The notes under the pieces are model-generated. The model was not told the DNA's origin and did not search any database. It was given only the letters and a program-made list of their open reading frames with translations. Below, one piece after another: positions 53,342 to 62,269 of a DNA stretch of 64,000 nt. Position numbers and translations under genes: made by a program. How positions within the stretch are numbered: position 1 is the stretch's first letter; the number at the start of each line of letters is the position of its first letter. This stretch comes from Sphingomonas sp. IC081 (GTDB taxonomy: Bacteria > Pseudomonadota > Alphaproteobacteria > Sphingomonadales > Sphingomonadaceae), in contig NZ_CP029761.1 in assembly GCF_006874585.1 (NCBI RefSeq), positions 3,049,001 to 3,113,000 on the forward strand, in the 5' to 3' direction.

Positions 53342-54048
53342 TGGTGGGTGATTGGCGGCAGTATCTTGTCTGATTCTGCCTGGATAACCCGAGGCCATAG
53401 AGCGGTCTTCGTGAACAGCTTCTCTGTCGGATAGGGATTGCCGTGGCGGATTTCATCCAGCAATCCGAGCCAGCACAAAGGCCGCAGGATATGGATGTAG
53501 GTCAAAGCATAAGCTCGATGGTCTTCCGATCCAGCCCCGAACAGCACCTCTGCGAAACGCTCGTAGGTCAGGCCAGTATGTGCCTCGACGTTGATGATGT
53601 TGAGGAACAGAAGCCAATCTCCGGCGAGTTCGTCACCGTACCGCGTATACCGGGAGTGATCGAGGACGAAGAGCACGTGATGGGCCAAGGCGATCCAGAG
53701 GTTGCCGGGATGCTGTAGTAGATCCTTGCCGGTCTTCGTGATGTACAGGAAGCCTTTGCGATGCCGTGCAAGTTTGGCGCTAACCAGTAAGTCATGCAGC
53801 ACCACCAGCGGCGGGAAGTCCGGTTCGTTCAGCACCTTGTTCACCGCATACAGGTCTTCGGCGGTGTAATACGGCCAGTTGAACGCTTCGGCAGCCCACA
53901 TCACGAAATACCGCTTCAGCGCCTTGCTCTGCGTCAGACCGATGGGGCCATGCTCGACGATATAGCCGAGGGTCAGCAAGGCACCGCGCAGCAAGGGCGA
54001 TTGGGCAAGGGCCGGGTCTTCATGTGCGGGGGCGACGAATTCGATCAT
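53338..54048 (-). CDS. hypothetical protein (236 aa) downstream of the globin-coupled cyclase
   Basis: This 236-residue soluble protein has a good composition and an intact frame. Features are GPIGLTQSKALKRYFVMWAA, FPPLVVLHDLLVSAKLARHR with KGFLYITKTGKDLL (a winged-helix-like stretch), and an aromatic-rich C-terminal half (LAGDWLLFLNIINVEAHTGL). I do not recognise the family with certainty; the pattern suggests a DNA-binding or regulatory protein. It starts 8 bp after the diguanylate cyclase stop, so the two are likely co-transcribed. Confidence 0.7.
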   Translation of the reverse strand: MIEFVAPAHEDPALAQSPLLRGALLTLGYIVEHGPIGLTQSKALKRYFVMWAAEAFNWPYYTAEDLYAVNKVLNEPDFPPLVVLHDLLVSAKLARHRKGFLYITKTGKDLLQHPGNLWIALAHHVLFVLDHSRYTRYGDELAGDWLLFLNIINVEAHTGLTYERFAEVLFGAGSEDHRAYALTYIHILRPLCWLGLLDEIRHGNPYPTEKLFTKTALWPRVIQAESDKILPPITHH

Positions 54049-54056
54049 GACTGCCT

Positions 54057-55436
54057 CTACCGATTTTCGGACAGCGCCATTGCAACTGCGATTTCAACTC
54101 TGTTCCTGCCGTTTGCTTTCGCTTGATACAAAGCCTCGTCGGCAGCCTTTATCAGATAGTTCTGATCAGGGTGCCCCAAATGCTCGGCAATGCCGATCGA
54201 TGCAGAAACCTTCAATACCTGAGGTACTTCAGCGTCAAGCTCCCTATCGCAAAGATCAGTGCGAATTCTTTCAGCTATTCCTTTAGCTTCATTGAGATGC
54301 GTTTCCGATAAAATTATCAAAAACTCCTCCCCACCATATCTGAATACGAAATCACTGGGCCTGACGTTCTCCATCACAACCTGTGCAACTTGCTTCAGAA
54401 CAACGTCGCCTATCTGATGGCCGAAGCGATCATTAATGCTCTTGAAATGATCAACATCCACCATCAAAATGGTTAGGGCGCTTTTGTTCTGATTAGCAAT
54501 GGTGATCTCTCGTCCCAATATGGAAGGCAAAAATCGCCTGTTAAGGGCACGTGTCAATGGATCTCGACCATTTTCCATCGAGTTCAGGACCTGAAAGAGG
54601 TCATTCATTATGAATAGTATTTCGTTAACAGCAGAATGTAATTGATGCAGAGCATCATTGTCGCCACTTCTCCCATTACCAGATTCAATCTTAGGGAGAA
54701 GTATATTGTCAATCCTACCAATTTCCGCTGTGAGGTTCTCAAAAGCAGGCGAGCGTTCAAACATTAGTCCTGCACGGTGGCGTACCCACAGCCCGAACTG
54801 AGATGTCGATAGTTTTGACAGACTCAAAGAGCCTCCCAACAATGCAAACAGCGTTTCCTGACTCCATTGCATCAGGGATGCTCGCTGCGCTTCCTTTTCA
54901 ATGCCGATATCCTGGTCGAGCGAAAACAACCGATAGGCTTCGTCCAATCTGGCGCGCGCTGTTGCATCACGCATGTATGCCTTGCTCATGAGCATGATCG
55001 CCGTGTCGATGCGGTCATTGACCAGTTGCACATTGGCTATCGCTGCCGCTGCATCGTCAATGTCCACGGCGATCAGTTCAGCGAGGCGCGATTTGATAAC
55101 AAGGGCTCCTTCCATCACAAGATGGACAGGAATTTTGATTCTTGCATGGGCTTCGCCGACAATCCTCTGCCTGTCCTGGATGTCCGGTGACTCGCGAATG
55201 TCGCTAGGGCCGAGCAACTCAACCAGCCATGCCCGCAAAGAAGAGGTCAGCCGCGTTTCGACGACTGAGTAATTCAGGAAATGCTTTGCTTCGTCATCCT
55301 GCAGTAGGGTTTTGTAGAAAAGGGCGACCAGATCATCGGCATTAGCCTCCACAATGTTTTTTAACGCGGTCACCAAGCCATCTCCTGAATCTTCATCTGC
55401 CTCCTTCAAAGGGGCGTTCCGTAGGTCACCGCCCAT
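54057..55436 (-). CDS. globin-coupled diguanylate cyclase, DosC-like oxygen sensor
   Basis: This is about 459 residues with the full DosC (YddV) architecture. The N-terminal sensor globin (20-155) has proximal heme ligand H97 (VGEAHARIKIP), a distal tyrosine Y41 (ALFYKTL) and L63 at the position of DosC Leu65. A middle helical domain (160-290, TSQFGLWVRHRAGLMFE) is followed by a GGDEF domain (295-455) with GGEEF 368-372 and an RxxD product-inhibition site 359-362. It makes c-di-GMP in response to heme-bound O2. The start ATG 55434-55436 is chosen because the globin alignment begins there; ORF extensions upstream lack a ribosome site. Confidence 0.9.
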   Translation of the reverse strand: MGGDLRNAPLKEADEDSGDGLVTALKNIVEANADDLVALFYKTLLQDDEAKHFLNYSVVETRLTSSLRAWLVELLGPSDIRESPDIQDRQRIVGEAHARIKIPVHLVMEGALVIKSRLAELIAVDIDDAAAAIANVQLVNDRIDTAIMLMSKAYMRDATARARLDEAYRLFSLDQDIGIEKEAQRASLMQWSQETLFALLGGSLSLSKLSTSQFGLWVRHRAGLMFERSPAFENLTAEIGRIDNILLPKIESGNGRSGDNDALHQLHSAVNEILFIMNDLFQVLNSMENGRDPLTRALNRRFLPSILGREITIANQNKSALTILMVDVDHFKSINDRFGHQIGDVVLKQVAQVVMENVRPSDFVFRYGGEEFLIILSETHLNEAKGIAERIRTDLCDRELDAEVPQVLKVSASIGIAEHLGHPDQNYLIKAADEALYQAKANGRNRVEIAVAMALSENR

Positions 55437-55542
55437 AGAGGATAAAGCGGAGCATGGAAATCGGCGCTGTAGCATCGGTAAAATCACAAAAATAATAAGG
55501 GAATGCCCCAGACCTGCGCATGGCAAATCCGGGGCGGTAGGT

Positions 55543-55929
55543 TCAGGTGCGAGCGACGTTCCAAGCGGGCTTCTTCATGCCAAGCAAGGCTCCCTTCAGG
55601 CGCTGGGCGATTACCCCGGCGGAATAGTCGGTGCCGGTTACGATCACATCGACCTCAAGAGTTGCGCGGTGTTCGTATATCTTCTGGCCTGCATGATGCT
55701 TACGCCCGCTGTCGCTTTCCCGGCTGAAATCGAACAGGCGCTTCATCAGGCCGCCTTTGGAATATTCTCGGCCACAGCCGATGTAGACCACCTCTTTGCC
55801 AAGGCGGAGACGGAAAACGCCGACTGATCCGCGTAGATCGGCGTGGCGTTGACTGAGGCCGTCCTTCAGAGGCTTCCAGTCCCGGTTCCACTCGGTGCAT
55901 GTCCGACCGGCGAATTGCTGCTGTGTCAT
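55543..55929 (-). CDS. GIY-YIG-like small protein
   Basis: This is 128 residues from ATG 55927-55929, with AAGGA at good spacing. GSVGVFRLRLGKEVVYIGCG matches the GIY-x(10)-YIG core of GIY-YIG folds, followed by a basic helix (GGLMKRLFDFSRES). The usual catalytic Arg-His-Glu set is only partly apparent, and the protein is short, so nuclease activity is uncertain. It is in the same direction as the integrase and primase genes of the element. Confidence 0.65.
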   Translation of the reverse strand: MTQQQFAGRTCTEWNRDWKPLKDGLSQRHADLRGSVGVFRLRLGKEVVYIGCGREYSKGGLMKRLFDFSRESDSGRKHHAGQKIYEHRATLEVDVIVTGTDYSAGVIAQRLKGALLGMKKPAWNVART

Positions 55930-56045
55930 ATCGATTCCTTGAGAAAAGGCCGCGTCGATCCATGCCCGGAAAATAGGCACGCAAGGGCGTCGGCGGATGC
56001 CAGAGGAATTCCCGAACCTGCAGGCAGCAAGTCCGGGGGAAGTTG

Positions 56046-56300
56046 TTACGGATTCAGTTGGTAGTGGCCGTCATCGGTGCGTCGCCAAGGTCCGCCCCTG
56101 TCCCGTTCGAGCCTGATGCCGACATGCCTTCGGTTGAAGCCAAGTTGATGCAGTCGATCGATTATCTCTGGTCCAGGCATAGGCCCCGACCCAAGACATT
56201 CCGCGATCAAGATAGTGGCGCGTTCGTTACGGTTGACCTCGCGATCTTGAAGGACCGTGTCGAGCGCCAAAAGCTCCTGCTGCAATTCGTCCGCGTACAT
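56046..56300 (-). CDS. small winged-helix-like protein coupled to the integrase
   Basis: This 84-residue protein has its ATG overlapping the integrase stop (TGATG), so the two are translationally coupled. Residues 30-80 (ERATILIAECLGSGPMPGPE, IIDRLHQLGFNRRHVGIRLE) look like a winged helix. A recombination-directionality factor or a regulator of excision is a reasonable guess from position only; no known Xis family is recognised. Confidence 0.6.
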   Translation of the reverse strand: MYADELQQELLALDTVLQDREVNRNERATILIAECLGSGPMPGPEIIDRLHQLGFNRRHVGIRLERDRGGPWRRTDDGHYQLNP

Positions 56301-57451
56301 CAGGCGAGCTGCATCTTGGCTGCCCCAGCCTCGACCGCAGACATCAACGTGTCGTTGGCGAGGTGGGCGTATCGCATCGTGGATTGGTGATCGGCATGCC
56401 CGAGGATCTTGCCGACCGCGTAAAGGTCTACACCGCTGTTCACGAGGAAGCTTGCGGCGGAATGGCGCAGATCATGGATACGTAAGTCTGAAAGGCCTGC
56501 CTTGTCGCGGGCAGTATCCCATGGACGCTTTAGGTCGGTATAGGGCTCACGGGTTTCGGGGTTGGGAATCAACCATGGGCACCCGTCCCATCGACGCAGA
56601 CCTTCGATAACGGCGACTGCTGCTGACGACAAAGGCACGTGTCGGGGCACGCCGGTCTTGGTTTCTGGGATGTACCACGCCCGCCGTTCCAGATCGACGT
56701 CTGACCATTTTGCCCGTAGCAACTCCATCTTGCGAGCCCCGGTGAGAAGCAAGAGGCGAACGATCGAACCGAGCTGTTTGCAAAGCGAGGCGTCACATTC
56801 TGCCAGCAACCGTTTCGCCTCGTCGGCGGTCAGGTACTTGTCACGGCGGTTATTGAACCTGATCCGTTTCACCGTCCGAACCGGGTTAGGTGACGCACCG
56901 GGAATGTTCCATTCAGCGGCCAGTTCGAAGGACCGGTTCATGGTCACGCGAATCTTTTCGACTGTCGCCGGAGCTAGCCCTTTGCGCTTCTCTGCAAGCC
57001 AGAGCGCGATGGACTGTGAGGTGATCTCGTTCAGCCTGAGCTTGCCCCAGCGCGGTAGCAGGTGGCAGCGGATGATTCGATCGGTGTTATGGGGCGTCTT
57101 TTGGTACGTTGCGTTGTGCGCCATGTGCTGTAGGGCAATATCGCCGTAGGTCGGAATGGCCTTACGCTCGGCCTTTTCGGCAGCAGGGTCGCCACCCAGG
57201 ACCGTTTGCGAGCGCAGTTCCTTCGCCCTTCGCTTGGCAGCCTCGAATGTAATATCGTCGTACCCGCCGATCTTGATCTGGGCAGCCTTTCCGGCAGGGT
57301 TGGTGTAGTAGAACCAGTACGTCTTGCGCCCCGATGAGCGGACCTCGATGCCGAAGCCAGTTTGCTCGGTGCATCGAAAGACTTCCTTTTTAAGGCCCGT
57401 CTCGCAGTCGAGGGCGCGGCAAAGGGCGGAAGTGAGTTTAAGCTTGGCCAT
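56300..57451 (-). CDS. int: tyrosine-type site-specific integrase
   Basis: This 383-residue P4-type integrase starts at ATG 57449-57451 with AAAGGA upstream. The N-terminal arm-binding domain (DUF4102 type: TGFGIEVRSSGRKTYWFYY) is about 20-90, the core-binding SAM-like domain 100-190, and the catalytic domain has R240, K265, H326-x-x-R329, H352 and nucleophile Y361. All catalytic residues are present. It integrates and, with a directionality factor, excises the element, probably at the 3' end of a tRNA; the tRNA-Thr fragment at 50541-50585 is the candidate. Confidence 0.93.
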   Translation of the reverse strand: MAKLKLTSALCRALDCETGLKKEVFRCTEQTGFGIEVRSSGRKTYWFYYTNPAGKAAQIKIGGYDDITFEAAKRRAKELRSQTVLGGDPAAEKAERKAIPTYGDIALQHMAHNATYQKTPHNTDRIIRCHLLPRWGKLRLNEITSQSIALWLAEKRKGLAPATVEKIRVTMNRSFELAAEWNIPGASPNPVRTVKRIRFNNRRDKYLTADEAKRLLAECDASLCKQLGSIVRLLLLTGARKMELLRAKWSDVDLERRAWYIPETKTGVPRHVPLSSAAVAVIEGLRRWDGCPWLIPNPETREPYTDLKRPWDTARDKAGLSDLRIHDLRHSAASFLVNSGVDLYAVGKILGHADHQSTMRYAHLANDTLMSAVEAGAAKMQLA

Positions 57452-57629
57452 TCTTGATATCCTTTGGAAAGTGTTTTCATGAAGAGGCCGCTGGGCACCG
57501 CGAGGCGAGCGCAAGGGCGGAGTACCGGACAGTCACGGTTCGACTGTCAGCGGGGCCACAACGGCGAATTTGGGGATGTTGAGGAAGCGAGGGACGCCCG
57601 TGCTGAACGCCCCTCAGGCCCTCGATCGA

Positions 57630-60191
57630 TTAGAACATGTGCTCGCGAGCGACATTCTCAGGGAGCGCGTCAGTCGGAGCCGGTAGAGGCGGGGAAGCCG
57701 GTTCACCACCTTCCACCTTCACCACCTTCCAGGCGACGCGTTCGCTCGCCGGAACCTGCTCCAGCATGTAGCCGCCGACGATGCGGTTCATGTTTTTCTT
57801 GAAGTACCAGCCGAGCTTGGAGCGATTGATCCGCCCTGTCTGCTGACCCGGTAGATCCTCGATGGCATCATGCAGGGCAGTCGCGCCCATATCATCGAGA
57901 ATGGCCCGAACGGTTTTGACCGAATTGCCATACTTCTTGTACCACTCGGTCAGCATGACCTTCAGCGTTTCGGCGTCCGGGTCGGTATGCATTTGCTGGA
58001 TCAGATTGCTGGCAGGGTCGGCAAGGTCCATCCAGATTAACGGGTGGCGACAGTGGTCCGTCCAGGGGCCATCGTAGCTCGCGACCGGAGGAACGGGTGC
58101 CTTGGGCGATCCCGCTGCCTTCCAGGCCTCGATGATGGTCAGAGCTGCCGAGACATACTTTTCACGTTCGGCACGCAGCTTGGCGACGGGGTTTCCAGCA
58201 TACTGGATCGTTCCGGGCCTAGCTGAGCGTGTGTTCAGCTTGATTGTGATGACGCGGCGGGCAAGGTCGCGGATCGGTTCGACGTTGTTGCCGGACCCAA
58301 GCACCAGCGCCGTGGTCGAAACCGTAGCAGTCTTGCTCTGGCCCAAGATTCGATCGGTGATGCTGCGCGACGTCAGCATCCGGTTTATCGATCCGTGAGG
58401 CAGCCAATCGGTATCCATGTCGTCGAATTCGATCACCGCAGGCGCACCTAGCAGCACCGCCATGATCGCCTTGGTCGCCTCGTCCGGCGTCTTGGGATAG
58501 CTCATGCGTGCAGGCGTTCCCGGTCCTGCAAAACCACTGATGACTTCGCATAGGTAAGATTTGCCTGATGCCGGGGCAGGGGCCTGCACGTGGAACGCCG
58601 GAGCTAGATCAAAGCTCGGACGCACTGCTGCTGTGAGGATAGCTGAGAACGCCGCTGCCTTGTCCGTGTCAGAGACGAAATGGAATTCGGCAAGAAGCCC
58701 GTCGATCAGGTCGAATGCCTGTTGAGCATCTTCCCGCGATGTACCCACCGTAGCGAACTTCGCGCCATCGAATACGCCGATCCGCTGCGATATCGGGTCG
58801 TAGCCGGACGCCGTGGTGAGCGAGCCGTCAGGACGGTAGTATGGTTGGCGGGCAAGTCCCACAACCGGCAGGAGATGATCAAAACGATCGCCGCGATGAA
58901 GAACCGTGACGTGCCGTCCAGGAGGGTCTGTACGACGCCATTCATCCGAACGCCCGTCCAGCTTTTCCCAGTGCGCGCCCTTAGCCAGAATGCGGGTTAC
59001 CTCAGCCTCGCTAAGCGGGTTTAGGCCGTAGTCGCCCGTGCGGGCATCGAAGGCAGCCTTGACGATCAACCCGCCAGCTTGGAACACACCCTCCTGACTC
59101 GCTAGGACCGATTCTGCGGCAGCTACCACACCGTCAAGTTCACCTTGCACAACCCGAATCAGTGGCTTGTTGCTGACTTGAGAGGCGTTCAGACCGAAGT
59201 GCTCGGCGACCTCGCGGAGACGGTACTGGTCACCATGCGAGTGCTGGCAACGGAACCCGCCGTTAGGATAGGCTTCGCTTGGTTCGTAATACACGGTTCC
59301 GGAGTCGTCAGCGTCAGTATGTTCCGACAACCATGGGCAAATCACCTCATGTTTTCCCGGCCCGGTCTGGCACTTATAGAGCCGGTTGGCCTTGAACGCC
59401 GTCAGAACCGGGTTCTCCGTCGCGCTGGGCTGATAGACATCCCAATTCAGGTCAGAGTTTGCCCCGACCTTTGATTTCGCGGACTGCCTTGCCGGGGTGG
59501 TCGTCACGTTCGGCGCAAGCAGGTCACCAAGGGTATCCGCCGAATATGCCGTGTCCGGGTTCCAGACATGCATGCGGCAGACGAAGGGCTGGCCATCAAC
59601 GCGGTACTTTTCCTTGCCGTTGATACCGATAGGAAGGCGCATCCATCGCGCCATTCCGCCAGCGCCTTTGTCGGTCAGCCCGGCTGCTGCAATCCGCTTT
59701 TGCAACTGGTCTACCGTCGAGGCGTCCTGCAGTGGCGGATTGAGCTTGAACCCCACTTGGAAGTTGCCGGGGCTGGTTTCGAGTTCCCATGTCGGCACAA
59801 TGTCGGGGATCGCCTCCCGCGCAACCTTGGTGCCGACGTCATCGAGAACGACAGCATGGTAGGCTACGGCCTGCTCCTTCTTCGCAGCCCAAGTATCATC
59901 ACCGTCAGGCTTGAAGCTTGCGCAATTGAAGTAGGTGTTTGCCGAAGGCTGACAAATCCGATCAATCTCGGAGCCGGGGCGCGGCGTCCATCCTCCTTGA
60001 CTGGGATCGCCCGTCTTCGCTGTGATCAATGGTGTGCCACCAGCCGACAGGTCGGAGAAGATCGCCTGACAGAAATCGGCGTTGGTTGGGGGAACGCGGG
60101 TGCTATCTTGCCCTTGCTCGGCTTCGGCCCGCACGATGGGCGAAGGGTTGTCCACCTTGGGGCCTATGGTGATCGTTTTTACATCAAGCAT
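57630..60191 (-). CDS. primase-helicase-like replication protein of the mobile element
   Basis: This 853-residue protein starts at ATG 60189-60191 with GGGAGAG upstream. Residues about 75-260 resemble an archaeo-eukaryotic-type (RepB-like) primase: acidic pair D117-D118 in AVVLDDVGTK, then WELETSPGNFQVGFKL. A middle region with CQTGPGKHEVICPWLSEHTD and FRCQHSHG offers zinc-type ligands. The C-terminal ATPase (about 480-853) has APAPASGKSYL (P-loop) and AVIEFDDMDTDW (Walker B). It probably starts replication of the excised element, as in phage satellites and integrative elements. A longer in-frame ORF upstream lacks a ribosome site. Confidence 0.82.
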   Translation of the reverse strand: MLDVKTITIGPKVDNPSPIVRAEAEQGQDSTRVPPTNADFCQAIFSDLSAGGTPLITAKTGDPSQGGWTPRPGSEIDRICQPSANTYFNCASFKPDGDDTWAAKKEQAVAYHAVVLDDVGTKVAREAIPDIVPTWELETSPGNFQVGFKLNPPLQDASTVDQLQKRIAAAGLTDKGAGGMARWMRLPIGINGKEKYRVDGQPFVCRMHVWNPDTAYSADTLGDLLAPNVTTTPARQSAKSKVGANSDLNWDVYQPSATENPVLTAFKANRLYKCQTGPGKHEVICPWLSEHTDADDSGTVYYEPSEAYPNGGFRCQHSHGDQYRLREVAEHFGLNASQVSNKPLIRVVQGELDGVVAAAESVLASQEGVFQAGGLIVKAAFDARTGDYGLNPLSEAEVTRILAKGAHWEKLDGRSDEWRRTDPPGRHVTVLHRGDRFDHLLPVVGLARQPYYRPDGSLTTASGYDPISQRIGVFDGAKFATVGTSREDAQQAFDLIDGLLAEFHFVSDTDKAAAFSAILTAAVRPSFDLAPAFHVQAPAPASGKSYLCEVISGFAGPGTPARMSYPKTPDEATKAIMAVLLGAPAVIEFDDMDTDWLPHGSINRMLTSRSITDRILGQSKTATVSTTALVLGSGNNVEPIRDLARRVITIKLNTRSARPGTIQYAGNPVAKLRAEREKYVSAALTIIEAWKAAGSPKAPVPPVASYDGPWTDHCRHPLIWMDLADPASNLIQQMHTDPDAETLKVMLTEWYKKYGNSVKTVRAILDDMGATALHDAIEDLPGQQTGRINRSKLGWYFKKNMNRIVGGYMLEQVPASERVAWKVVKVEGGEPASPPLPAPTDALPENVAREHMF

Positions 60192-60748
60192 CGGCGCTCT
60201 CCCGATTGATCTCGGGCTCTTCCGTGAGAGGCAGATTGCGCAGATGTTCGACGATTGCCTGCCAGTTAGCGGCAACGCGCGCTCCAAAGGAACGAGACGG
60301 GGTAGCAGCGCAGGGCGCGGCGTTTTCATTATTATTGGTCAAATCACGTATACCTAATCCCACCGCCCACGAGGGCTAAGTGGCTGAAAAAACATACGTT
60401 CACCGAAGGGGAATACGCCGAGCTGAACGCTGGACGCACCTCGCCTGTCAAAAGCGAACGCAACGATTTTTCGGGTTTGTGATGTGATTTGATGGTCCGA
60501 AGACCGAGATGTGATGCGCCAACGTCTCCCATAGTTAGACTGTGGTAGACGCCCCGAAGCGCGGCGGGCTTATAAGCATGGTCCGGACGCGTTGCCAAGC
60601 CGAATTCGCTCATGCTGATTGATGTGCGACATTTCCGCCCGGCCCGCCCGAAAGAGGGTAGAGCCGGTATGCCGGTGGTCACGCTGCAGATGTCCCGCCT
60701 TCCGGCTTTACCGGCTCTGTCTGGGCCGCTCCCCGAATATCGACGACG
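60192..60748. other. 557-bp region without a supported gene
   Basis: This lies between the primase start and the end of the broken small membrane gene. Several short frames exist, but none has a convincing ribosome site. The plus-strand frame at about 60380-60480 (FTEGEYAELNAGR) reads protein-like but has no start. It may contain the promoter and replication origin of the element. Confidence 0.45.
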
Positions 60749-60855
60749 CTACGAGGGCACGTTCCCGGCCTTCGACATTGTGCCGACTATACACAACGCG
60801 AGAATGATCATTGCCCCCGGCAGCGGGAAGCGTGTGACTAAGCCGATGATGGCTA

Positions 60856-62005
60856 GTGGATTGACCGGAACGAAAGAGTCCAGTTGGGGATTCCCACTGG
60901 CTTGCTGGCGTGTCAGTCTCGGAGGATGCGTGATGGGATCAGCTTCATCGTTTCGGCCTCCGACCGTCAACGCCTGCACGACATCGTGTCGGCGCCCTTG
61001 AGTCCACAGAAACATGTCTGGCGCGCCCGTATCGTTCTTTTGAGCAGCGACGGCCTGGGCACCTCGGCGATTATGACGGCAACAGGAAAGTCGAAGACCT
61101 GCGTGTGGCGCTGGCAGGAGCGTTTCATGCACGAAGGCGTCGATGGCCTGCTCCGCGACAAGTCCCGTCCGCCCGGCAAGGCGCCGGTATTGCCCAAGCG
61201 CGTGGCCGAAATTGTCCGGCTTACGCAGGAACCGCCGCCGCATGAGGCAACCCACTGGACGGCGCGCGCGATGGCCAAAGCGGTCGGGCTTGCCGTTTCG
61301 ACAGTGCAGTCGATCTGGAAGGCGCATGGGCTTGCTCCGCATCGCTGGCGCAGCTTCAAGCTGTCGAACGATCCGGCTTTCGCCGAAAAGCTCACCGAGA
61401 TCGTCGGCCTCTATGTCGATCCCCCCGCCCATGCGGTGGTCCTGTCGATCGACGAGAAATCGCAGATACAGGCGCTCGACCGCACCCAGCCCGGTCTGCC
61501 GATGAAGAAGGGCCGCGCCGGCACCCTGACCCATGACTACAAGCGCCACGGCACGACCACGCTGTTCGCTGCGCTCAACGTGCTCGACGGAACCGTGATA
61601 GGGCAGAACATGCAGCGCCACCGCCACCAGGAGTTCATCCGCTTCCTCAATCGGATCGAGCGTGAAGTACCCAAGGGCAAGGCGATCCACGTGATCCTCG
61701 ACAACTATGCCGCACACAAGAAGGACAAGGTCCAGGAGTGGCTCGCCCGCCATCCGCGCTGGACTTTCCACTTCACGCCGACATCTTCCTCATGGCTCAA
61801 TGCCGTCGAGGGCTTCTTCGCAAAGCTGACCAGGCGGCGCCTTAAGCACGGCGTCTTCCACTCCGTCGTCGACCTCCAGGCTGCCATCAACCGGTTCATC
61901 CGGGAGTACAACGCCGACAACCCCAAGCCCTTCATCTGGAAGGCCAATCCGGACGAAATCATCGCGGCTCGAAATCGAGGGTTCCAAACGTTGGAGTCAA
62001 TCCAC
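60856..62005 (+). mobile_element. IS630-family element with TA duplication
   Basis: This is a 1,150-bp element with terminal repeats GTGGATTGAC (from 60856) and its complement ending at 62005, flanked by TA at 60854-60855 and 62006-62007, the target typical of the IS630/Tc1-mariner group. It contains one intact transposase gene and disrupts an 84-codon membrane-protein gene. Confidence 0.9.
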
Positions 62006-62008
62006 TAG
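60926..62008 (+). CDS. IS630-family transposase
   Basis: This is about 360 residues. It has an N-terminal helix-turn-helix (IMTATGKSKTCVWRWQERF), then a second one with the THWTARAMAKAVGLAVST stretch, and a DDE catalytic domain: D in VLSIDEKSQ, D in HVILDNYAAHK, and E in SWLNAVEGFFAKL. The reading frame is open to the end of the element, and its stop codon uses the target TA. ATG 60926 directly follows GGAGG; an earlier in-frame ATG at 60884 is possible. Confidence 0.92.
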   Translation: MRDGISFIVSASDRQRLHDIVSAPLSPQKHVWRARIVLLSSDGLGTSAIMTATGKSKTCVWRWQERFMHEGVDGLLRDKSRPPGKAPVLPKRVAEIVRLTQEPPPHEATHWTARAMAKAVGLAVSTVQSIWKAHGLAPHRWRSFKLSNDPAFAEKLTEIVGLYVDPPAHAVVLSIDEKSQIQALDRTQPGLPMKKGRAGTLTHDYKRHGTTTLFAALNVLDGTVIGQNMQRHRHQEFIRFLNRIEREVPKGKAIHVILDNYAAHKKDKVQEWLARHPRWTFHFTPTSSSWLNAVEGFFAKLTRRRLKHGVFHSVVDLQAAINRFIREYNADNPKPFIWKANPDEIIAARNRGFQTLESIH

Positions 62009-62176
62009 CAGGGCAATCATGCCGATCGTTTCACGTGGATTGACGATGAAGCCGATGATGACACCTGCGATGGCGAGGATGACCAGTAGTTTAACCGCTG
62101 CGCCGATCAGGCCAAGGATGAGGATGCCCGCAAGCAGGTAGGTTGCGACCTTCATGGCATTGTCCTTTCTGAACAT

Positions 62177-62202
62177 AAAAAATGCCCCGATGCAGCGAGG
62201 CA
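62177..62202 (-). terminator. Rho-independent terminator before the 84-aa gene
   Basis: On the minus strand TGCCTCG/CGGGGCA (one G-U pair) with a 6-nt loop is followed by six T. It ends 22 bases before the ATG of the broken membrane-protein gene. A larger hairpin (62215-62264) precedes it. Confidence 0.75.
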
Positions 62203-62269
62203 CAGAGGCAAAGAAACGGCGGCCCCAAGGCCACTTGCTGTATAGGTTCAGCCTTGAGGCCGTTGACGG

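Larger units (their letters stand above)
60749..62155 (-). pseudogene. 84-aa membrane protein gene interrupted by IS630
   Basis: Starting at ATG 62153-62155 (AAAGGA upstream), 50 codons run to the TA at 62006-62007, where IS630 is inserted. Removing the element and one TA and continuing from 60853 gives 34 more residues and a TAG at 60749-60751, in frame, for an 84-residue product. It is very hydrophobic (LLAGILILGLIGAAVKLLVI, LVILAIAGVIIGFIV, then GAMIILALCIVG), probably with three membrane segments. In its present state translation would run into the element and stop seven bases inside (61997). The function is unknown. Confidence 0.85.

Noticed and set aside
60380..60480. Plus-strand frame reading WLKKHTFTEGEYAELNAGR
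   Set aside because: It looks protein-like but has no start codon in frame and ends after about 34 codons; it may be a decayed gene end, which cannot be shown here.
60344..60682. Minus-strand ORF of 112 codons upstream of the primase gene
   Set aside because: No ribosome site before any start, no recognisable domain, and uneven composition; treated as non-coding.
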